Shown: in pieces, positions 5,643 through 8,222 of the stretch
How the letters are laid out: every line of letters starts with the position of its first letter
Position numbering within the stretch: the first letter of the stretch is position 1
NCBI GenBank assembly: GCA_002793635.1
Contig: PFEM01000021.1
Location: forward strand, 1 to 8,222
Reading direction: 5' to 3'
Origin: Candidatus Shapirobacteria bacterium CG10_big_fil_rev_8_21_14_0_10_48_15
Lineage (GTDB): Bacteria > Patescibacteriota > Microgenomatia > PFEM01
DNA: 8,222 nt
Program-made: the position numbers and the translations under genes
The notes under the pieces: model-generated
What the model saw: the letters and a program-made list of their open reading frames with translations, nothing else
Told to the model about the DNA's origin: nothing
The model's database searches: none

Positions 5643-5867
5643 TTACTCCGCCTTTCCTGATTCTTCTGACCGAAAAATAAACCCGGCAAGAGGAAACGGT
5701 GGCTTGCTAATGGTGATTATTGTTTCCGGTTCTCCTGACCAACCTTGCTCCCAAATTTTCCCCACTTTTGGATGAGCACCAGAAACATAATGAATGACTT
5801 TCCCGCTGCCATCGGGGCAGGAACCCAAAACTGGCAAAATCAGCAAATTCGCTGGTCTTTCCGGCAT
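5643..5867 (-). CDS. Small protein of unknown function (74 aa)
   Basis: Not recognised. The predicted product is soluble, with a hydrophobic stretch near the start (NLLILPVLG), a Gly/Ser-rich CPDGSGKVIHYVSGAHP segment and WEQGWSG; there is no membrane helix or familiar motif. It is called because codon choice looks like its neighbours, because it fits tightly between the zinc-ribbon gene (32 bases upstream) and the convergent SGNH gene (two bases), and because a plausible promoter (TTGACT, 17 bases, TAATTT) would start transcription one base before the ATG. A stop codon lies immediately upstream in frame, so it is not a fragment of a longer frame. It is last in the minus-strand cluster after the sigma factor. 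It could still be a chance frame. Confidence 0.45.
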   Translation of the reverse strand: MPERPANLLILPVLGSCPDGSGKVIHYVSGAHPKVGKIWEQGWSGEPETIITISKPPFPLAGFIFRSEESGKAE

Positions 5868-5874
5868 TAATTAA

Positions 5875-5903
5875 AAATTAACCCGCCGAAAACCAAAAGT
5901 CAA
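5875..5903 (-). promoter_or_regulatory. Possible promoter of the 74-aa ORF
   Basis: Minus-strand TTGACT (5903-5898), a 17-base spacer and TAATTT (5880-5875) place +1 at 5868, next to the ATG at 5867. The -35 is good and the -10 is poor (three of six). The -35 overlaps the stop codon of the zinc-ribbon gene. Confidence 0.3.
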
Positions 5904-6118
5904 CCCTGGGAAGGAGTCTCTTTTTCCGGGTTAAAAAAAACAATGGTCTCCCCAGGCAGTGGTGGCCGGCCCAGATGAGTAAGGCAGACAGGGCAGTAAT
6001 CCCGGGGAGGAAAACTTGTTTGTTCACAAACCGGACACCACTCCCCAACCAATCCACCTTTTCCGTTCCCCAACCTCACACTCGCAGTTCGCCAATTGCT
6101 AGCTTCAACTCTTACCAT
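5900..6118 (-). CDS. Small zinc-ribbon protein of unknown function
   Basis: A 72-residue product with two CxxC knuckles, Cys28/Cys31 and Cys42/Cys45, in EWCPVCEQTSFPPRDYCPVC. This pattern (CxxC, ~10 residues with FPPR, CPxC) strongly recalls the rubredoxin-like zinc ribbon found N-terminal to OB folds in DUF35-type acyl-CoA-associated proteins, but no OB fold follows; the protein ends after a further ~27 residues. The ATG at 6118 was chosen over the longer start at 6166 because it overlaps the upstream membrane-protein gene by only 14 bases and a weak purine stretch (AAAGAG) lies in front. It is the third gene of the sigma-factor cluster and may be co-transcribed. A structural or binding zinc site is likely; the role is unknown. 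Confidence 0.65.
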   Translation of the reverse strand: MVRVEASNWRTASVRLGNGKGGLVGEWCPVCEQTSFPPRDYCPVCLTHLGRPPLPGETIVFFNPEKETPSQG

Positions 6119-6452
6119 AATCAGCTCTTTTTTTGGCCTGTAAATAATAACCAAACCAATAGCCAAGGTAAAGGAGAATCATCAACAATGAAACCAAAAG
6201 CAGGCAGCAAAAAAGGCTTAAAATTTGGCCAGCCAGGCCGGAGGGCCGCAAAAATATTTTGATTGCCCCTGAAAAAATTAACAAGCCGAAAAGCGCACTC
6301 ACCGGCGCCACCAACAGCAGAAAAATTTGGGAAAGATCCTTTTTAAGCCGCAGTTTTCTTAGTGTCAGGTAGGGATGGACCAAGAGCCCCCAGGCATTCT
6401 TCAAAGAAAGATAGGTTTCGCGGATTGAGAGTAAAAAAAGTTTTTTGATCAT
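6105..6452 (-). CDS. Two-TM membrane protein encoded downstream of the sigma factor
   Basis: A 115-residue protein: a basic amphipathic N-terminus (1-42, with LKNAWGLLVHPYLTLRKL and KKDLSQ) and two long hydrophobic helices (about 43-68 and 77-104), ending with a short charged tail. No enzyme motif is seen. The reading frame stays open upstream to 6539, but that extension lies deep inside the sigma gene, so the ATG at 6452 is preferred; even so, the two genes overlap by 110 bases. Genes for small membrane proteins next to ECF sigma genes often encode anti-sigma or sensing partners. That is a contextual inference here, since no known anti-sigma domain (for example a zinc-binding HxxxCxxC) is visible. 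Confidence 0.7.
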   Translation of the reverse strand: MIKKLFLLSIRETYLSLKNAWGLLVHPYLTLRKLRLKKDLSQIFLLLVAPVSALFGLLIFSGAIKIFLRPSGLAGQILSLFCCLLLVSLLMILLYLGYWFGYYLQAKKRADYGKS

Positions 6453-6993
6453 TCCAAACGCGGGCAAACCGGTGTCGCGCTCGCCGCAGGCGAGCTTCCA
6501 CCGCTTTGACGGTCTTTTGCCCTTCGATTCGGCGGGCAATTTCCATCAAAGAAAGACCCCTTACATACTTCAGTCGCAAAATTTCCCGATAACCCTCATT
6601 TAGCTTGGCCAAACAACGCCAGGCTTTCTCTTCCAGTTCTTTTTCCTCCAAAGTCATTTCCGGACTCAAGGCCTTGGAAGCGAGGCGTTCTAAAATCGGA
6701 AAATGGGAAAAAAGAATTTCTTTAAGCTTTTTTTTGCGATAAAAGTCGACCACCTCATGGCGGGCAATGCTGTAAAACCAAGTGTTAAAAGATGATTTGC
6801 CTGAAAAAGATGGCAAGCTATAAAGGGCACTGACAAGAATGTCTTGGGTTATTTCCTCGGCATCTTCAAAGCGACCGACTTTGGTGAGGACGAAACGCAA
6901 CAGCTTGGGCCGGTAATGATGGTTAAACAGCCGCATGGCCTGCCGATCGCCCCGCAAAACGCCGCTAACGAGTTGCCTCTCTGCCAACTTCAC
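6343..6993 (-). CDS. ECF-type sigma-70 family RNA polymerase sigma factor
   Basis: Directs RNA polymerase to a specific promoter set. The 216-residue product has sigma region 2 (about 18-88; DAEEITQDILVSALYSLPSF, then FNTWFYSIARHEVVDFYRKK for core and -10 contacts). A charged linker follows, then region 4 (about 122-180; REILRLKYVRGLSLMEIARRI with the recognition helix VKAVEARLRRARHRF). Regions 1 and 3 are absent, as in ECF factors. It is ~25-30 residues longer than the usual end of region 4, and this tail is encoded within the overlap with the next gene. The start is GTG at 6993: it is the expected +1 of a TGGTAGAAT box and gives the normal N-terminus (AERQLVSGVLRGDRQAM). It is divergent from tRNA-Thr(GGT), with 40 bases between. 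Confidence 0.92.
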   Translation of the reverse strand: MKLAERQLVSGVLRGDRQAMRLFNHHYRPKLLRFVLTKVGRFEDAEEITQDILVSALYSLPSFSGKSSFNTWFYSIARHEVVDFYRKKKLKEILFSHFPILERLASKALSPEMTLEEKELEEKAWRCLAKLNEGYREILRLKYVRGLSLMEIARRIEGQKTVKAVEARLRRARHRFARVWNDQKTFFTLNPRNLSFFEECLGALGPSLPDTKKTAA

Positions 6994-6999
6994 AAAAAC

Positions 7000-7008
7000 A
7001 TTCTACCA
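7000..7008 (-). promoter_or_regulatory. Extended -10 promoter of the sigma factor gene (leaderless GTG)
   Basis: Minus-strand TGGTAGAAT (TGn plus TAGAAT at 7005-7000) is followed by six bases (GTTTTT) and the GTG, so +1 falls on the start codon. It lies back to back with the tRNA-Thr promoter, four bases away. Confidence 0.6.
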
Positions 7009-7012
7009 TTTA

Positions 7013-7021
7013 TGATAAAAT
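7013..7021 (+). promoter_or_regulatory. Extended -10 promoter of tRNA-Thr(GGT)
   Basis: TGATAAAAT (TGn plus TAAAAT at 7016-7021) puts +1 near 7028, six bases before the tRNA. Confidence 0.65.
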
Positions 7022-7033
7022 AAAGGGAAATTT

Positions 7034-7106
7034 GCCTGGATAGCTCAGTCGGCAGAGCATACCCTTGGTAAGGGTAAGGTCGTGGGTCCAATTCCCACTC
7101 CAGGCT
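7034..7106 (+). tRNA. tRNA-Thr (anticodon GGT)
   Basis: A 73-base cloverleaf. The acceptor GCCTGGA pairs with TCCAGGC and the discriminator is T. The D arm is GCTCAGTCGGCAGAGC. The anticodon stem TACCC/GGGTA encloses TTGGTAA with GGT at 7067-7069. The T arm is GTGGG-TCCAATT-CCCAC. No CCA is encoded. Together with the TGT isoacceptor it covers the Thr codons ACC/ACU and ACA/ACG. Confidence 0.96.
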
Positions 7107-7132
7107 CACATCTTCTTTTTGGTCTCCGTTTA

Positions 7133-7141
7133 TGCTAAAAT
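7133..7141 (+). promoter_or_regulatory. Extended -10 promoter of rpmG-cupin
   Basis: TGCTAAAAT (TGn plus TAAAAT at 7136-7141) gives +1 near 7148, three bases before the rpmG ATG: near-leaderless and without a Shine-Dalgarno site. Confidence 0.6.
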
Positions 7142-7150
7142 TCTCCCACT

Positions 7151-7324
7151 ATGGCGAAAAAAGGACCTAGGGAAAAAGTACTGTTGGTTTGTACGGTTTG
7201 CAAAAGCCAAAACTACGTCACGGAAAGAAACAAAACCAACTTGGAAAACAAGCTGGTGCTGAATAAATTTTGCAAAAAGTGCCGCAAGTACACCAGCCAC
7301 AAAGAAAGCACCAAGTTTAAATAA
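7151..7324 (+). CDS. rpmG: 50S ribosomal protein L33 (bL33), zinc-ribbon form
   Basis: A small protein of the large ribosomal subunit near the tRNA exit site. The 57-residue product reads MAKKGPREKVLLVCTVC, then the typical NYVTERNKTN segment and KFCKKCRKYTSHKE. Cys14, Cys17, Cys41 and Cys44 make two CxxC knuckles, so this is the zinc-binding form. Length and motif order are normal. It lies 44 bases after tRNA-Thr(GGT) and has its own extended -10 box; read-through from the tRNA is also possible. Its TAA is followed immediately by the ATG of the cupin gene, implying one mRNA. The frame is easily missed because of its length. Confidence 0.94.
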   Translation: MAKKGPREKVLLVCTVCKSQNYVTERNKTNLENKLVLNKFCKKCRKYTSHKESTKFK

Positions 7325-7663
7325 ATGAAGCTGCTTCATCTTGCCCAAATCCCGGCAGAAGGAGTTGCCCACCAGCCGGAGATTAAAAAACAGGTGTTGA
7401 TTAAAAATGGCGAAATTCCCCAGCTAACCGGCTTCAGCCAAGCCGTCTTTAAGCCCGGCCAAGCTTGCGAAGAGCATCGGCACCCCACCATGTACGAAGT
7501 TTATTTTTTGCTTGAAGGCGAAGCCACTCTATTTATTAGTGGCCGGGAGGTGAAGGCGGCCAAAAATGACTGCGTCGTAATTGAACCCGGTGAACCCCAT
7601 CGCGCCGTCAATAACTCCCGCCAAGACTTCATCTGGATCTATTTCGGCGTGGCTACGGATTGA
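7325..7663 (+). CDS. Single-domain cupin protein
   Basis: A 112-residue beta-barrel of the cupin superfamily. Motif 1, G45-x5-H51-x-H53-x4-E58-x5-G64 (HRHPTMYEVYFLLEG), and motif 2, P88-G-E-P-H92-x3-N96, are both complete, so the four metal ligands (His51, His53, Glu58, His92) are present. Such small cupins bind a divalent metal and act as isomerases, dioxygenases or sugar/effector-binding proteins; nothing here fixes the substrate. It starts on the base after the rpmG stop (TAAATG) with no Shine-Dalgarno site, so it is probably translated by coupling or reinitiation. It ends 15 bases before the convergent 157-residue gene. Confidence 0.88.
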   Translation: MKLLHLAQIPAEGVAHQPEIKKQVLIKNGEIPQLTGFSQAVFKPGQACEEHRHPTMYEVYFLLEGEATLFISGREVKAAKNDCVVIEPGEPHRAVNNSRQDFIWIYFGVATD

Positions 7664-7678
7664 AAGCTTGCCTAGAGA

Positions 7679-8152
7679 TTACTCCCCGCTGGCGATAATG
7701 CCGAGGCTGGAACGAAGGCAATCGGGACTGTATGCCGCCATTTCGTTTTGCGCTGATAGGGGCAACTGACTCCATAAAGCAAATAATGCCAGCTGGACCA
7801 AATCTGCATCGCCTTCCCACATCTTGGCCGAATCTCGTTGCAAATTTAATGCCAATCGCTTGTAAGTTTGTTTAACGCCATTAATCTTGGATCGGCCTTT
7901 CTCCAGGGACCCAATCATCTCCTGCCATAAATCCCTTTGCCCCTCACTTGCCGTAGCCACTAGGCTAACTTGCACGCTGCCATTCCGAAGAGGGGTAATC
8001 TCCAAGTGCTTGGATTCTTCTAGGATTTTCGCTAATTGCTGTTGAGAAATTCCAAAGGCCAAGGCGGCATCCACCACATCCATCACCAGCGAACCACCCT
8101 TTGCGAACAACGCTCTTTTGGTTTCTTGAACTTGTGCTAAACGTTCTTTCAT
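7679..8152 (-). CDS. Protein of unknown function (157 aa)
   Basis: Not recognised. The predicted product is soluble, mostly helical, with no signal or membrane segment and a single Cys. The segment VVDAALAFGISQQQLAKILEES (about 26-47) could form a helix-turn-helix, but this is weak. Later parts include NGVKQTYKRLALNLQRD (91-107) and a C-terminal helical stretch. The start ATG is supported by a purine-rich GGTGAGG four bases upstream, the only good Shine-Dalgarno-like site in the window, and by a TGATATAAT promoter about 24 bases further up. An in-frame Met at residue 24 is a less likely start. It appears monocistronic and convergent with the cupin gene. Confidence 0.7.
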   Translation of the reverse strand: MKERLAQVQETKRALFAKGGSLVMDVVDAALAFGISQQQLAKILEESKHLEITPLRNGSVQVSLVATASEGQRDLWQEMIGSLEKGRSKINGVKQTYKRLALNLQRDSAKMWEGDADLVQLALFALWSQLPLSAQNEMAAYSPDCLRSSLGIIASGE

Positions 8153-8182
8153 ACCGCCTCACCCCGGCCGTTATTTTGCCAA

Positions 8183-8191
8183 ATTATATCA
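8183..8191 (-). promoter_or_regulatory. Extended -10 promoter of the 157-aa gene
   Basis: Minus-strand TGATATAAT (TGn plus TATAAT at 8188-8183) gives +1 near 8176 and a ~24-base leader carrying the Shine-Dalgarno-like GGTGAGG at 8163-8157. It is the only unit here with a conventional leader. Confidence 0.6.
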
Positions 8192-8222
8192 CTTTTGTTA
8201 AAATTACTTATTCTTAGGCCCG

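Noticed and set aside
6453..6539. Longer start for the two-TM protein
   Set aside because: The extra residues are an out-of-frame reading of the sigma region 4 coding sequence, with no membrane-protein character.
7065..7262. Plus-strand 65-aa ORF starting inside tRNA-Thr(GGT)
   Set aside because: It reads through the tRNA and rpmG in the wrong frame; L33 in the correct frame is unmistakable.

Overview
The window looks like part of a compact, streamlined bacterial chromosome of the Candidate Phyla Radiation (Patescibacteria), most likely Microgenomates-like. This assignment is an inference. It rests on the gene mix (O-antigen-ligase/TPR membrane protein, short Fmt, small site-2 protease, SGNH hydrolase behind tRNA genes), on convergent genes that touch or overlap, and on a near absence of Shine-Dalgarno sites. 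There is no mobile element, CRISPR array or phage gene.

Layout from left to right. (1) The 3' part of an O-antigen-ligase-like membrane protein with C-terminal TPRs. (2) def and fmt, overlapping at TGATG, which remove and add the formyl group of initiator Met. fmt overlaps the convergent rpmB (L28) tail-to-tail. (3) rpmB and an M50 site-2 protease share a palindromic divergent promoter. The protease converges on a membrane-anchored alpha/beta hydrolase. (4) A 260-base region without protein genes carries a promoter and a candidate 155-160 nt structured RNA with 6S-RNA-like architecture. It is followed by tRNA-Thr(TGT), tRNA-Tyr(GTA) and an exported SGNH hydrolase whose ATG directly follows the tRNA CCA. 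(5) A minus-strand cluster holds an ECF-type sigma factor, a two-TM protein overlapping it by 110 nt, a small zinc-ribbon protein and a 74-residue unknown. (6) tRNA-Thr(GGT) lies divergent to the sigma gene. (7) rpmG (L33, too short for most ORF cut-offs) is followed directly by a small cupin gene, which converges on a 157-residue protein of unknown function.

A unifying theme is transcription and translation start. Ten extended -10 boxes (TGnTAnnnT type) were found, one ahead of nearly every transcription unit. For def, the hydrolase and the sigma factor the expected +1 falls exactly on the start codon, and for rpmG and rpmB it lies only a few bases upstream, so much of the region should be expressed from leaderless mRNAs. 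Many of the genes serve translation (def, fmt, rpmB, rpmG, three tRNAs). The most interesting items are the 6S-like RNA, the tRNA-Tyr/SGNH junction, the Fmt lacking the segment that holds the tRNA-recognition loop, and the overlapping sigma/membrane-protein pair. All calls come from reading the sequence; no database search was run.
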